Numbered from the stretch's first letter, positions 35,325 to 42,988 are shown. The stretch: 64,000 bases of DNA from Croceibacterium sp. TMG7-5b_MA50 (GCF_039830145.1 NZ_CP156082.1:638001-702000), one strand, 5' to 3'. The notes: generated by a model from the sequence alone, not told the origin. Numbers and translations are program-made.

Positions 35325-36658
35325 GACCCATTGGTATCGATCTTTTTGCAGGCGCCGGCGGGATGTCGCTTGGATTCGAGCAGGCCGGCTTCGATGTAGT
35401 GGCAGCGGTCGAAATCGACCCTGTGCACTGTGCAGTCCACAAGTTCAATTTTCCCGAAACGGCGGTGATTCCTCGCTCAGTCGTTGGTTTATCGGCTTCG
35501 GAAATCCGTGTTGCGGCCGGGATCGGAGACCGCCCGGTAGACTGCGTGTTCGGTGGCCCGCCTTGCCAAGGCTTCTCAATGATCGGGCAGCGTGCGCTGG
35601 ACGATCCCCGCAACAGCCTCGTGCTCGAGTTCGTCCGGATAGTAGCGGAGCTCGATGCTAGGACATTCGTGTTCGAGAACGTCAAAGGACTAACCGTTGG
35701 CAAGCACAAGGCCGTGCTGGAGGAACTGGTTAGAGCTTTCGACGAAGTCGGCTACGAAGTGCGGTTTCCCTGGCACGTTCTAAACGCTGCCAACTACGGC
35801 ACCCCTCAGCAGCGCCAACGCCTCATTCTACTAGGCGCAAAAAAGGGACAGACCCTTCCAAATTATCCCATGCCAACGACCAATGCCGCGGATGCACGTA
35901 AGCCGATGCCCGGTCTACCGAGCGGCCCGACCTGTGGGGATGCCATAGGCGACATCCCTGATGCCGACCGCTTTCCTACGCTTATCGAAACCGACTGCGT
36001 GAAGACGTCGGCCTTCAAGAAGCCGTCCCCTTACGCTGCCGAGATGCGCTGCTTAACGAACGATGCCTGGCATTACGGCTATGTTAGGAATTGGCAGCCA
36101 GGTTTTTTGACTTCGAGCGCCCGGACGATTCATACCGAGATCTCCCGCCGTCGGTTCTCCGAGACCGTGCCGGGGACGGTCGAGCCGATCAGCCGCTTTC
36201 TGAAGCTGTCCCCGACAGGTTTGGCAAATACCCTCCGCGCTGGCACCGATGGAGCTCGCGGAGCTTTCACGAGCCCGCGTCCAATTCATTTCGCTGCCGA
36301 CCGCTGCATCACCGTGCGCGAGATGGCTCGCCTACATGGGTTTCCGGACTGGTTTAGACTTCAGGCAACGAAGTGGCACGGGGCTCGGCAAATCGGCAAT
36401 GCAGTTCCGGCTCCGCTCGCTAGGGCTATCGGGCAAGCGGTGGTCGCGGCACTAGGTGTGGCGCCCACACGACCGGAGCGTTCCATTTCGCTTGGAGACC
36501 CAAGTCTCCTCTACATGGAGATGTCCGAAGCGGCAGAGCATTTTGGCGTTCCCAAGCCGAGCAGCAAGCGCGATCGCAAGAGCGGGGCAACGAAGCGCAA
36601 GCAGCATGAAATTGAGGAAATGCGGTTGAAGCTGAAGGTGGTAAATGGCGGACGATGA
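35321..36658 (+). CDS. DNA (cytosine-5-)-methyltransferase
   Basis: 445 residues with the C5-methyltransferase motifs in order: I DLFAGAGGMSLGFEQAGF, IV GGPPCQGFS (catalytic Cys), VI FVFENVKGL, VIII QQRQRLILLG and X RQIGNAVPAPLA. It methylates cytosine in a specific duplex using AdoMet. The target is set by the region between VIII and IX and cannot be read off here. The start is GTG 35321. The C-terminal 60 residues after motif X are a Lys-rich extension that overlaps the next gene by 14 bases. With vsr and the downstream endonuclease it forms a restriction-modification operon. Confidence 0.93.
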   Translation: MRPIGIDLFAGAGGMSLGFEQAGFDVVAAVEIDPVHCAVHKFNFPETAVIPRSVVGLSASEIRVAAGIGDRPVDCVFGGPPCQGFSMIGQRALDDPRNSLVLEFVRIVAELDARTFVFENVKGLTVGKHKAVLEELVRAFDEVGYEVRFPWHVLNAANYGTPQQRQRLILLGAKKGQTLPNYPMPTTNAADARKPMPGLPSGPTCGDAIGDIPDADRFPTLIETDCVKTSAFKKPSPYAAEMRCLTNDAWHYGYVRNWQPGFLTSSARTIHTEISRRRFSETVPGTVEPISRFLKLSPTGLANTLRAGTDGARGAFTSPRPIHFAADRCITVREMARLHGFPDWFRLQATKWHGARQIGNAVPAPLARAIGQAVVAALGVAPTRPERSISLGDPSLLYMEMSEAAEHFGVPKPSSKRDRKSGATKRKQHEIEEMRLKLKVVNGGR

Positions 36659-37511
36659 AAATGATGTCGCAGTAGAAGAGCTCGACGAAGATGAACTTCC
36701 GCCAAAGGCAAAAGCGAAGCGTGTAGGCGCCTATGTCGCCATAATCGAAGATATCTTCAGGAGGTACTATACACAGGGTGCCACCGAGTTTGAGTTTGAG
36801 CGTGAGGAAATCGCGGCAGCGGCCACTCGAACGAACGTGAAGGCCCCAAAGAACCTTGGTGACGTAATTTACTCCTTTCGATATCGCCGAGCTTTGCCGA
36901 GGTCCATTCTGGACACTCAGCCGGACGGCTTGTATTGGTTGATTTTAGGCGCTGGAGATGCGCGATACCGCTTTCGGCTGAGTAAGTTGTGTTACATCGA
37001 GCCGACACGCGGTCTTTTGGTTCGTAAGATCCCGGATGCGACGCCCGAGATCATCGCTCAGTACGCTTTGAGCGATGAGCAGGCTTTGCTTGCAAAGGTT
37101 CGGTACAATCGGCTTATCGACATTTTCTTAGGCGTGACCGCCTACAGCCTGCAAAACCATCTCCGTACCAAAATACCCAACTATGGCCAGATCGAAATCG
37201 ACGAGCTGTACGTCGGCGTCGATAGCCAAGGCGCACAGTTTATCGTTCCGGTGCAGGCCAAAGGTGGCAACGATAAGCTCGGCGTCATTCAGACGATCCA
37301 GGATGTGACGTTCTGCCAGACGCAGGAGCGTTATAAGCATTGCGTCCCGAGAACCGTCTCGGCGCAGTTCATGGACGGTGACGTGATCGCCATGTTCGAG
37401 CTAACTTTCGACGGCAACGACGTGTCGATCGTACGGGAAAAGCACTATCGCCTTGTCGGCGCGAGCGAAATCACACCGGCCGAGCTAACCGTCTACAAGC
37501 TACCCGATTAG
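36645..37511 (+). CDS. Putative type II restriction endonuclease
   Basis: 288 residues. A PD-(D/E)XK-like site is visible in QIEIDELYVGVDSQGAQFIV, then PVQAKGG: an Asp and the QAK element lie one beta strand apart. The N-terminus is acidic and Lys-rich. The gene overlaps the end of the methyltransferase gene by 14 bases, which is the usual place for the cognate restriction enzyme. The cleavage site is not predictable from sequence. No similarity to a named type II enzyme is claimed. Lower GC than chromosomal genes. Confidence 0.7.
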   Translation: MADDENDVAVEELDEDELPPKAKAKRVGAYVAIIEDIFRRYYTQGATEFEFEREEIAAAATRTNVKAPKNLGDVIYSFRYRRALPRSILDTQPDGLYWLILGAGDARYRFRLSKLCYIEPTRGLLVRKIPDATPEIIAQYALSDEQALLAKVRYNRLIDIFLGVTAYSLQNHLRTKIPNYGQIEIDELYVGVDSQGAQFIVPVQAKGGNDKLGVIQTIQDVTFCQTQERYKHCVPRTVSAQFMDGDVIAMFELTFDGNDVSIVREKHYRLVGASEITPAELTVYKLPD

Positions 37512-37649
37512 CAAAGGCGACCGAGTGGAAGCTGCGCCGGTCGCGCCAATACCGCATGCCGGAGGGAGCGCAGAACCTCTCCCCGGCCGTCATGGCGCAG
37601 TGGACGAATTACTCGGTAGCCTAAACGATTTTCCAACCGAGCATGATTG

Positions 37650-38591
37650 CTAAAAATTGATCTGAGCGTAGGTTGGATAGTAGCGATAGAAGCTGGCGTA
37701 GGACGCTAGCTGTTCGTCCTTTAGGTCGAAGCCCAGTCCTTGTAGGTTGTCGCGGGTAAGAGGAACCTCGGTAGGCAGCTGAGCTTGCAACACTGCTGCT
37801 TCCCGAAGGGTGAGGTGGGGCGCGGTAATCCTTGGTTCGACAATACCAGGCCAGCTCGGTAAATCTATCACGGCCTTTGCTGCTGGACGGGCGCCCGGTC
37901 GCGGAAGGATACCGCCGACCGTCACCATAGTAGCTGAGTCGGTGTAAACCAATTTAAACGCAGGAACGAAGCCGCCAGGACGCCCGCTGACCTCGGCCGC
38001 AGATGTAAGGAAATCCATTGTGACGCTCGCGAGCGTCTCTGGAAGGCCGTCACGGATCGCGTCCTCATCCAAATCGTCGGGAACAACTCCGCCGAGCAGG
38101 CGCTTCAAACGCTCGTGTCGATCCTTAGGTTTGCCATACGCCGCCCCCGTCGCACTGAACGTCGTGAGCAAAATGGTGTTGTGCGGTGCTCCGCTAAACA
38201 CATTTCTGAGGTCTTCGACGCCCTCTTCGTCAAGAGGGCCATCGTAGTCGAGCCAAATGATCCAAGGCCGTTGCCGATGATCCTCGGAAAGGTACATTGC
38301 AGAGAGTTCCACGCCAGATCGTCCGTGTCGAACGTCGACACTACGATATGGTCGGTTAAACTCCGCACGTGTATATCCGATATCGTCCGCCTCGATTGAG
38401 ACCATGTCGTCGATACCGAGCAGCCGATGGGCCATCAAGAAGTCGGCGAACCAGATCGAGCCCATTCCAACGTAGATTTGTGCGTTCAGATCCAAAGCGG
38501 CCTGCAATCGCCCCAAGCCTTCGAAAACAAGACTACGCTCAATGCTTTTACTTGGTCGAAGGCTATAATTTATATTGTCAAATGATCCCAT
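37650..38591 (-). CDS. Methyltransferase-like protein of the GHKL operon
   Basis: 313 residues. The N-terminal half reads like a Rossmann methyltransferase: YVGMGSIWFADFLMAHRLLG (glycine loop), MVSIEADD (acidic end of strand 2) and WIIWLDYDGPLDEEG (motif IV region). Similar proteins starting with NYSLRPSK are called O-methyltransferases in some genomes, but catalysis is unproven. The C-terminal half has no motif I know. Its ATG overlaps the stop of the upstream ATPase by one base (TAATG), so both belong to one operon of defence character. Confidence 0.65.
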   Translation of the reverse strand: MGSFDNINYSLRPSKSIERSLVFEGLGRLQAALDLNAQIYVGMGSIWFADFLMAHRLLGIDDMVSIEADDIGYTRAEFNRPYRSVDVRHGRSGVELSAMYLSEDHRQRPWIIWLDYDGPLDEEGVEDLRNVFSGAPHNTILLTTFSATGAAYGKPKDRHERLKRLLGGVVPDDLDEDAIRDGLPETLASVTMDFLTSAAEVSGRPGGFVPAFKLVYTDSATMVTVGGILPRPGARPAAKAVIDLPSWPGIVEPRITAPHLTLREAAVLQAQLPTEVPLTRDNLQGLGFDLKDEQLASYASFYRYYPTYAQINF

Positions 38592-39949
38592 TAGTCGTCA
38601 CCGACGAAGTCATCGTAGGTGTGTTCGAATGACTTAAGACCGACCTCACGGTATGACATGTTAATGCTACCCAATGCGCTTGCGAGAGCTTGTATACGCT
38701 TCTTTGGCAAAGTGTAATTTATTGTTCCTGAAGGCTCTTTTGGCACAGCTTTATAGGTCGGCAGAGCTACCGCGGCGCGAGCGGGGATTGCGTATATAGA
38801 TAGTGGACGTGTCGCTGCCTCGGCGATCTTTGCCTCTTCCTGCGCTTGCTTTCGCTGATTTGTGTAAGACGTCCACCGCTTGGATGCTTCGCGCATTTTG
38901 GCCTGTGCCCGTCTATACACGCCCGAAGAGACATCCACGCTGCGCTTGGTCGTTGTTAAAGGTAGAAGAGCGGCGTTGACTGAACTAAAAACCACAAGGC
39001 CGATGAAACCATTATATTGGCCGTGCCACTGCGGCCAGCCCTCGGTTCCCCAGCCAGCAGCAGCGGTCTTATCGCCCGCCATAACTACTCGTCCGTTGCA
39101 GATCGCGTACCATCCGTAGCGCTCGTCGCCTTCAGCCTCCTCAACATCGTTCGTGTCTGGTGGAGGAGCAGCCATGCCCGCCACAATCTCCACCCGAACT
39201 TCGCCCCGTCCGTCTGCGTCATCGGGATAAGCATCGCGCATGGATTGAAATGCATCGCTCTCGCGAAGCTCAATCTGCCACCCATTGACCGCCTTGCCAT
39301 TGAGAATGATCCGCAAACCATAGTGAAGATGCAGCGTATAGTCTCGGGCGAGAATGCGTCTTAAGTTGCGTTCAAACAAAGGAGATGAGAAAGCAGCCGC
39401 AGTCTCGGGAGTGAGCGTGTTTACCTGGATGTTAACGCCACTATCTGCGCCTGGGTCAGCGCTATAAATTGGAAAATCCCACTCTTTAGCTTTGGCCGGG
39501 CTAAGCCATTGGTTTACATCGATAGAGACCCGAAACGCGCTCAGCGCGCTGCCGTCCGCCCATGTGCTCGTTATCTCAATGTTCTCACCGAGCTTGAAGA
39601 CGGCGCGCTTCATGCCAATACCGTAGACCCCGATACTAAAGTCCTCTCGTTCGCTGGTCTCCTTTCGGCCAAAGGTAAATGCGTACTCTTCGGCATCTTT
39701 GAGCGTCATTCCCCCGCAATTGTCGGAAACGCTAAAGCAACCCTCATTTGCAATGATCTTGATTTCATACTTGGAGAGGTCAGCGGCCTGATTTAAGCCA
39801 ATCGGCCGACCGCCTTCAAGACTCCAAGCGCCGTCAATGCTATTATCCACCAAGTCAAGGATGCAATCCTCTAAAGCGATATCGCGTGTGATCATTCTTA
39901 CAAAGAAGGACTTCGTCGGGTTCGCCTCGGCTTTTCCAAGCAGTGTCAT
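38591..39949 (-). CDS. GHKL ATPase, MutL/MORC-like
   Basis: 452 residues. The GHKL (Hsp90/MutL) fold is shown by the N box DLVDNSIDGA (Asn36), the G1 box VSDNCGGM and the G2 box GVYGIGMKRAVFKLG. These ATPases close as dimers on ATP. Prokaryotic MutL/MORC-like members encoded with restriction-modification genes have been described by comparative genomics. The C-terminal part (after about residue 330) is a Lys/Arg-rich helix followed by a distinct domain. It is followed by a methyltransferase-like gene (one-base overlap) and preceded by a 59-codon frame with an ATGA overlap. Composition is clearly less GC-rich than the chromosome. Confidence 0.83.
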   Translation of the reverse strand: MTLLGKAEANPTKSFFVRMITRDIALEDCILDLVDNSIDGAWSLEGGRPIGLNQAADLSKYEIKIIANEGCFSVSDNCGGMTLKDAEEYAFTFGRKETSEREDFSIGVYGIGMKRAVFKLGENIEITSTWADGSALSAFRVSIDVNQWLSPAKAKEWDFPIYSADPGADSGVNIQVNTLTPETAAAFSSPLFERNLRRILARDYTLHLHYGLRIILNGKAVNGWQIELRESDAFQSMRDAYPDDADGRGEVRVEIVAGMAAPPPDTNDVEEAEGDERYGWYAICNGRVVMAGDKTAAAGWGTEGWPQWHGQYNGFIGLVVFSSVNAALLPLTTTKRSVDVSSGVYRRAQAKMREASKRWTSYTNQRKQAQEEAKIAEAATRPLSIYAIPARAAVALPTYKAVPKEPSGTINYTLPKKRIQALASALGSINMSYREVGLKSFEHTYDDFVGDD

Positions 39950-40125
39950 TCCAATTCCTCGCTCGGCCCAGCCGTTTGGTACCTGAAATAAGTTTCAACT
40001 CGCTCGATCTTTCCACAGCGCGCGGCCTGTCGCAAGACAGATAGAGATTCTGTTAATAGCGCCATGGCCGCTTGGGCATAGCGAGCTTTGTGTGGTTCCT
40101 TGAGCGGTCTATCGCGTTTTGCCAC
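39946..40125 (-). CDS. Small ORF overlapping the GHKL ATPase start
   Basis: A 59-codon frame read on the minus strand from GTG 40125 to TGA 39946-39948, its stop overlapping the ATPase ATG (ATGA). The product reads AKRDRPLKEPHKARYAQAAM, then ALLTESLSVLRQAARCGKIE and RVETYFRYQTAGPSEELE, an amphipathic, protein-like sequence. The frame stays open for about 22 further codons upstream to a TAA near 40190, without another normal start (VWLCTRDD precedes the GTG). It may be a small component of the operon or the remains of a longer gene truncated at about 40.19 kb. No clear ribosome site precedes the GTG. Confidence 0.5.
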   Translation of the reverse strand: MAKRDRPLKEPHKARYAQAAMALLTESLSVLRQAARCGKIERVETYFRYQTAGPSEELE

Positions 40126-40276
40126 GTCGTCGCGCGTACATAGCCAAACTTTGCTATGCCACGAACTGTTTTGGCTGCTAACTCCCCATTACCATGCTGG
40201 GTTTGGCTTACTTAGAGAGCCCCCTTCAAGGAGTGCACGGGCTCCACGTTATCACTCGACGAGTAGCCGAAAGTGT

Positions 40277-41623
40277 TCACCTCGCGAAGCCGCCCTTTTC
40301 GTGGTTCAGATGCGTGGCTGTGCGTCCCCGTAGATTGCGTGGGCATGCATCAGTGCCCGCTCGCTCATTTCTGACTGCACTTCGGAAGTTCTCGCCGAGA
40401 GTGTGCGTTTCGAGCTCGTTTGCAGAAACCTGCTTGCCAAGATCGTGGTGAAGTTCCTCCGCCCGCGCCGCAAACCGGCTGCGAACGGCAACAATCTCCC
40501 GCTGAAGCCCGCGCCGCTCAGTTAGCTGGTCGTGGACGAGGTCGTGCCGCTCGGTGCGGTCGCGATTGCGGCATTCCAGCGCTTCCGCCTCATTCTGCCG
40601 TAGCGTTTCCTTCCGCCTGCCGGTCAAGCGGTCCCATAGCCCGGCAACGCCTTTTCGCAGCCGTGCGGCTCTGGCCTTGCCTTCCGCCTCGCTCCGCTGG
40701 CGCTGAGCGTCACCCAGCTCCTGCCGATGCTCCCGGTGCCGGTCTCGCATGGCGATGCGCTTCGCCTCCAGCGGCAGCATCGCTTCCACTTTCGCCCGCT
40801 CGTTCTCCTTGAGTAGGTGCCGCAACTTTGGCGCTATCGTGGCGGCGATATGCTGCTTCGTCTCCTCGACGCTCCGGTATTCCTCCGGTTTGCCGAGCCG
40901 GGCAGCGATCTCCTTGCTCTTCTGTCCCGTCATCCGGGAGAGGGAGAGAACTTCCCCTTCATAGGTGACGGCGACATGAGCCCGCCGATCGCCACGGGCG
41001 AGGAATAGACCCTTGGCTTCCAATGCCGCTTCGAAGCTTTGCCTGCTGTCCGATATGGCCCAGGCCGTCTGAATGGCTTCCTTGAGTTGCTTCGGATCGC
41101 GCCCCATGCGCTTGCATTGCTGCCAATGGGCAAGATCGAAGCTGCCTCTGTCCCGCAGCCCCTTGTCGATGAAGCCGCGTGGCAGCTCCCAGCCATGCTC
41201 CAGATAAAGTCCTTTGGAGACCGCATTCAGCTTCATCTTGAAGTGCGACATCTGCCGGGCTGTCATCGTTTCGGCATCGATACGGGACCAGACGGCATGA
41301 CAATGCCGTCTGCCTTCCTTCTCATGGAAGACGATGACGCGCGGCTGGCCGGTCAGGCCCAGCTGGTCTTCAATTTTCTCGATTGCCCCCTCGAAGGCAT
41401 CGACTGGCACTGAGGCTGTCTCTGGCGGATTCAGGGAGACCGAGAAGAGATACTGCTGGCATTTGGTGCCAAGAGCGATAGCCTGAGCTTCCTTGAAAGC
41501 GCCGAGCACCGTTTCCGAGCAGAAGCCCCGGACCTCATGCACCTCGACATGCTCATTTTCAGGCTTGAGCAGATGGACGGCCAGGTCTCTGCCTCCGCCG
41601 CGCTGGCTGGCCTTGAGGATCAC
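40277..41623 (-). CDS. Relaxase/mobilization nuclease (MobA/VirD2 type)
   Basis: 448 residues. The N-terminal relaxase domain starts MILKASQRGGGRDLAVHLL and has the metal-binding HCHAVWSRID motif near residue 107. Relaxases nick oriT and stay bound to the 5' end through a Tyr; the nucleophile is not obvious by eye. The middle and end (about 250-420) are a long Arg/Glu-rich coiled coil. The last 30 residues (NERAGTDACPRNLRGR onward) look unrelated and may come from joining at an element junction. The start overlaps the MobC stop by ATGA. Confidence 0.85.
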   Translation of the reverse strand: MILKASQRGGGRDLAVHLLKPENEHVEVHEVRGFCSETVLGAFKEAQAIALGTKCQQYLFSVSLNPPETASVPVDAFEGAIEKIEDQLGLTGQPRVIVFHEKEGRRHCHAVWSRIDAETMTARQMSHFKMKLNAVSKGLYLEHGWELPRGFIDKGLRDRGSFDLAHWQQCKRMGRDPKQLKEAIQTAWAISDSRQSFEAALEAKGLFLARGDRRAHVAVTYEGEVLSLSRMTGQKSKEIAARLGKPEEYRSVEETKQHIAATIAPKLRHLLKENERAKVEAMLPLEAKRIAMRDRHREHRQELGDAQRQRSEAEGKARAARLRKGVAGLWDRLTGRRKETLRQNEAEALECRNRDRTERHDLVHDQLTERRGLQREIVAVRSRFAARAEELHHDLGKQVSANELETHTLGENFRSAVRNERAGTDACPRNLRGRTATHLNHEKGGFAR

Positions 41624-42003
41624 GACCGACCCTCCGACAGACCGACGGCCCGGACCAGAAGGGCGCGCATCTCGGCGACAGCCGCGCAGGCCTCATGCAG
41701 TTCGGCTTCCAGCTCCGGCGTGAGATCGAGCGCGCCGAGATTGGCGGCGCGAGCGAGCTGGTTGAGATTATTGGCGATGCGCGACTGGCCGAGCTTGGCA
41801 AGAGCCTCCGCCAGCGCCGCGCGATCCTTGATTGGAGTCATGCCGCGCGTCCGCACCGGGGCGGCAACGCCATCGAACAGGCGAGACTTTATATAGGCGG
41901 AGACGGGGAGATGTCCGGCGTCTCGCTCCAGCTGAAGACGCTCCTCTGGCGTCAGGCGCAGCGAGAATGGCGCTGGCCGCCTGGAGGAGCGTTCGTCGGA
42001 CAT
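41620..42003 (-). CDS. mobC: MobC-like relaxosome protein
   Basis: 127 residues. FSLRLTPEERLQLERDAGHL is a ribbon-helix-helix-like start, then PVSAYIKSRLFDG, and the MobC element LGQSRIANNLNQLARAANLG. MobC proteins bind oriT and help the relaxase open the duplex. The gene begins the mobilization pair (mobC-relaxase, ATGA overlap) and lies next to the right end of the element, with an inverted-repeat region directly upstream that may be oriT. Confidence 0.85.
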   Translation of the reverse strand: MSDERSSRRPAPFSLRLTPEERLQLERDAGHLPVSAYIKSRLFDGVAAPVRTRGMTPIKDRAALAEALAKLGQSRIANNLNQLARAANLGALDLTPELEAELHEACAAVAEMRALLVRAVGLSEGRS

Positions 42004-42036
42004 GATTCTGATAAAAAGCGAGGTTAAACGACGACA

Positions 42037-42100
42037 GCCCGCATCCGGGGGGATGCAGGCTGCGTGGTAGAGGCTGTTATTTTGGGCGGCGGTTAACCGC
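42037..42100. other. Candidate origin of transfer
   Basis: Upstream of mobC, GCCCGCATCC (42037-42046) and GGATGCAGGC (42051-42060) form an inverted repeat with one mismatch and a GGGG loop. Further on lies the perfect 12-bp palindrome GCGGTTAACCGC (42089-42100). Position next to mobC-relaxase and the repeats fit an oriT; the nick site is not identified. Confidence 0.5.
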
Positions 42101-42112
42101 TAGGTGGCTGGC

Positions 42113-42214
42113 TCAGCCGGGCTTTGGACCGAGCGAGGTGTCGATCAGACAGCGGTTCCAGTTCTCAAGATCACGGAACAACTGGTTCGAAACACATTCG
42201 CCGAGGCGCACCAT
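42113..42214 (-). pseudogene. Detached alternative 3' end of the recombinase gene
   Basis: Reading the minus strand across the 42205-42214 core in the same frame as the recombinase at 23.7 kb gives MVRLGECVSNQLFRDLENWN, then RCLIDTSLGPKPG and a stop at 42113. In the integrated state this stretch has no start of its own apart from reading in from host DNA (a chance frame reaches 42403). In the excised circle it would be joined to the recombinase after residue GM-VR, replacing the 13 tRNA-encoded tail residues with about 30 different ones. Confidence 0.6.
42205..42214. other. Attachment site attR core
   Basis: GGCGCACCAT, identical to 23721-23730. To its left is element DNA; to its right TTCTGTGGCGC and a hairpin that suits the region once downstream of tRNA-Arg. 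Confidence 0.72.
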
Positions 42215-42232
42215 TTCTGTGGCGCTGCCGCG

Positions 42233-42255
42233 CTCCGCGCTACCTGTGCGCGGAG
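42233..42255 (+). terminator. Hairpin, probable former tRNA-Arg terminator
   Basis: CTCCGCGC (42233-42240) pairs with GCGCGGAG (42248-42255) around a seven-base loop. It has no T run. Without the element it would lie about 19 bases past the tRNA-Arg CCA, a normal place for a tRNA transcript end, and just before the convergent TetR gene. Confidence 0.5.
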
Positions 42256-42276
42256 TCCGGGTGCCATCTCCTCCCC

Positions 42277-42888
42277 TTATCCGACGGGCAATGTGGCATC
42301 GTAGCCTTGCATCGCCAGGCTTTCGCGGACACGCGCGAGGGCACTGCCGGCGGGATCGTGTTCTTCGAGCAGGGCAAAGGTGCCGCCAAGGGCGAAGCTG
42401 CAATGACCGTGGACGACCGCGATCAGCGACCGGGTGAGCCGGCCGATATCGGTCCCAGTGTCGGCAGGGAGCGCGGCGCGTACCTCCGCATCGACGATCG
42501 TGGTCAGCGCTGCGCGGGCCGCATGGTCGGCTGGGCCCAGCAGGTCTGGCGCGACCCGGTGTTCATAGATCGCTGACCACAGATGCGTGTGGTCGCGGGC
42601 GAAGGCGAAATAGGCCTCGACCAGCGCGGCGATGCGGTCGGCAGGTCCGCGCGATAGCTCCCGTTCGAGCGCATTTGCCCACAGGGTGAAGGTGTGCGAG
42701 TTCAGCGCCACCAGCAGGTGATCGAGCGATCCGAATACGTTGTAGATCGTGCCCACGGAGTAGCCGGCGCGCTTGGCCACCTCCCGGCCGGAGAAGCGCG
42801 CCAGACCGCCTTCCGCCAACAACCGGTGCCCTTCGGACAGCAGCAATGCCTGCAATTCGTCGCGTGTATGATCCGACCGCCGGCCCAT
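42277..42888 (-). CDS. TetR family transcriptional regulator
   Basis: 203 residues from ATG 42888. The helix-turn-helix is FSGREVAKRAGYSVGTIYNVFG (shown here as separate parts REVAKRAGYSVGTIY and NVFGS) at about residues 28-52, followed by DHLLVALN. The C-terminal ligand domain is helical with SAIYEHRVAPDLLG. ATG 42900 would add four residues (MIPV). It is divergent from the DUF2339 gene, and a near-palindrome at 42912-42926 in the shared promoter suggests self-control and control of that gene. In the uninterrupted chromosome it was the neighbour of tRNA-Arg. Confidence 0.88.
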   Translation of the reverse strand: MGRRSDHTRDELQALLLSEGHRLLAEGGLARFSGREVAKRAGYSVGTIYNVFGSLDHLLVALNSHTFTLWANALERELSRGPADRIAALVEAYFAFARDHTHLWSAIYEHRVAPDLLGPADHAARAALTTIVDAEVRAALPADTGTDIGRLTRSLIAVVHGHCSFALGGTFALLEEHDPAGSALARVRESLAMQGYDATLPVG

Positions 42889-42911
42889 GACGGGGATCAT
42901 ACCTACAAAAT

Positions 42912-42926
42912 TGAACAATGTCCAAT
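42912..42926. promoter_or_regulatory. Candidate TetR operator
   Basis: TTGAACA-A-TGTCCAA is an inverted repeat with one mismatch. A second copy of ATTGAACA follows 20 bases later (42934-42941). It lies between the divergent TetR and DUF2339 genes. Confidence 0.5.
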
Positions 42927-42988
42927 TCTGCAATTGAACAGTGCTTATTTTCGCGCTAGGGTGCGCTGGTTATCGTCGGAGCAATGCC

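Larger units (their letters stand above)
23721..42214. mobile_element. Integrative mobilizable element in tRNA-Arg(CCT)
   Basis: About 18.5 kb lie between two copies of GGCGCACCAT, one at the tRNA 3' end (23721-23730) and one at 42205-42214. Left end: a large serine recombinase with its overlapping partner. Transfer genes: coupling ATPase, coiled-coil membrane protein, relaxase, MobC and a candidate oriT. No mating-pore genes are present, so it must borrow a conjugation system. Cargo: a TIGR04141 protein, an HNH nuclease, a Dcm/Vsr restriction-modification operon and a GHKL ATPase operon. Base composition is visibly less GC-rich than the flanks, most clearly at 36.6-40.2 kb. The hairpin just past 42214 suits the former tRNA terminator. 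Confidence 0.82.

Noticed and set aside
42113-42403. 96-codon minus-strand frame as an independent gene
   Set aside because: Its first part is host DNA overlapping the TetR gene end; only the part after the attachment core looks like protein, and it fits as the detached recombinase end.
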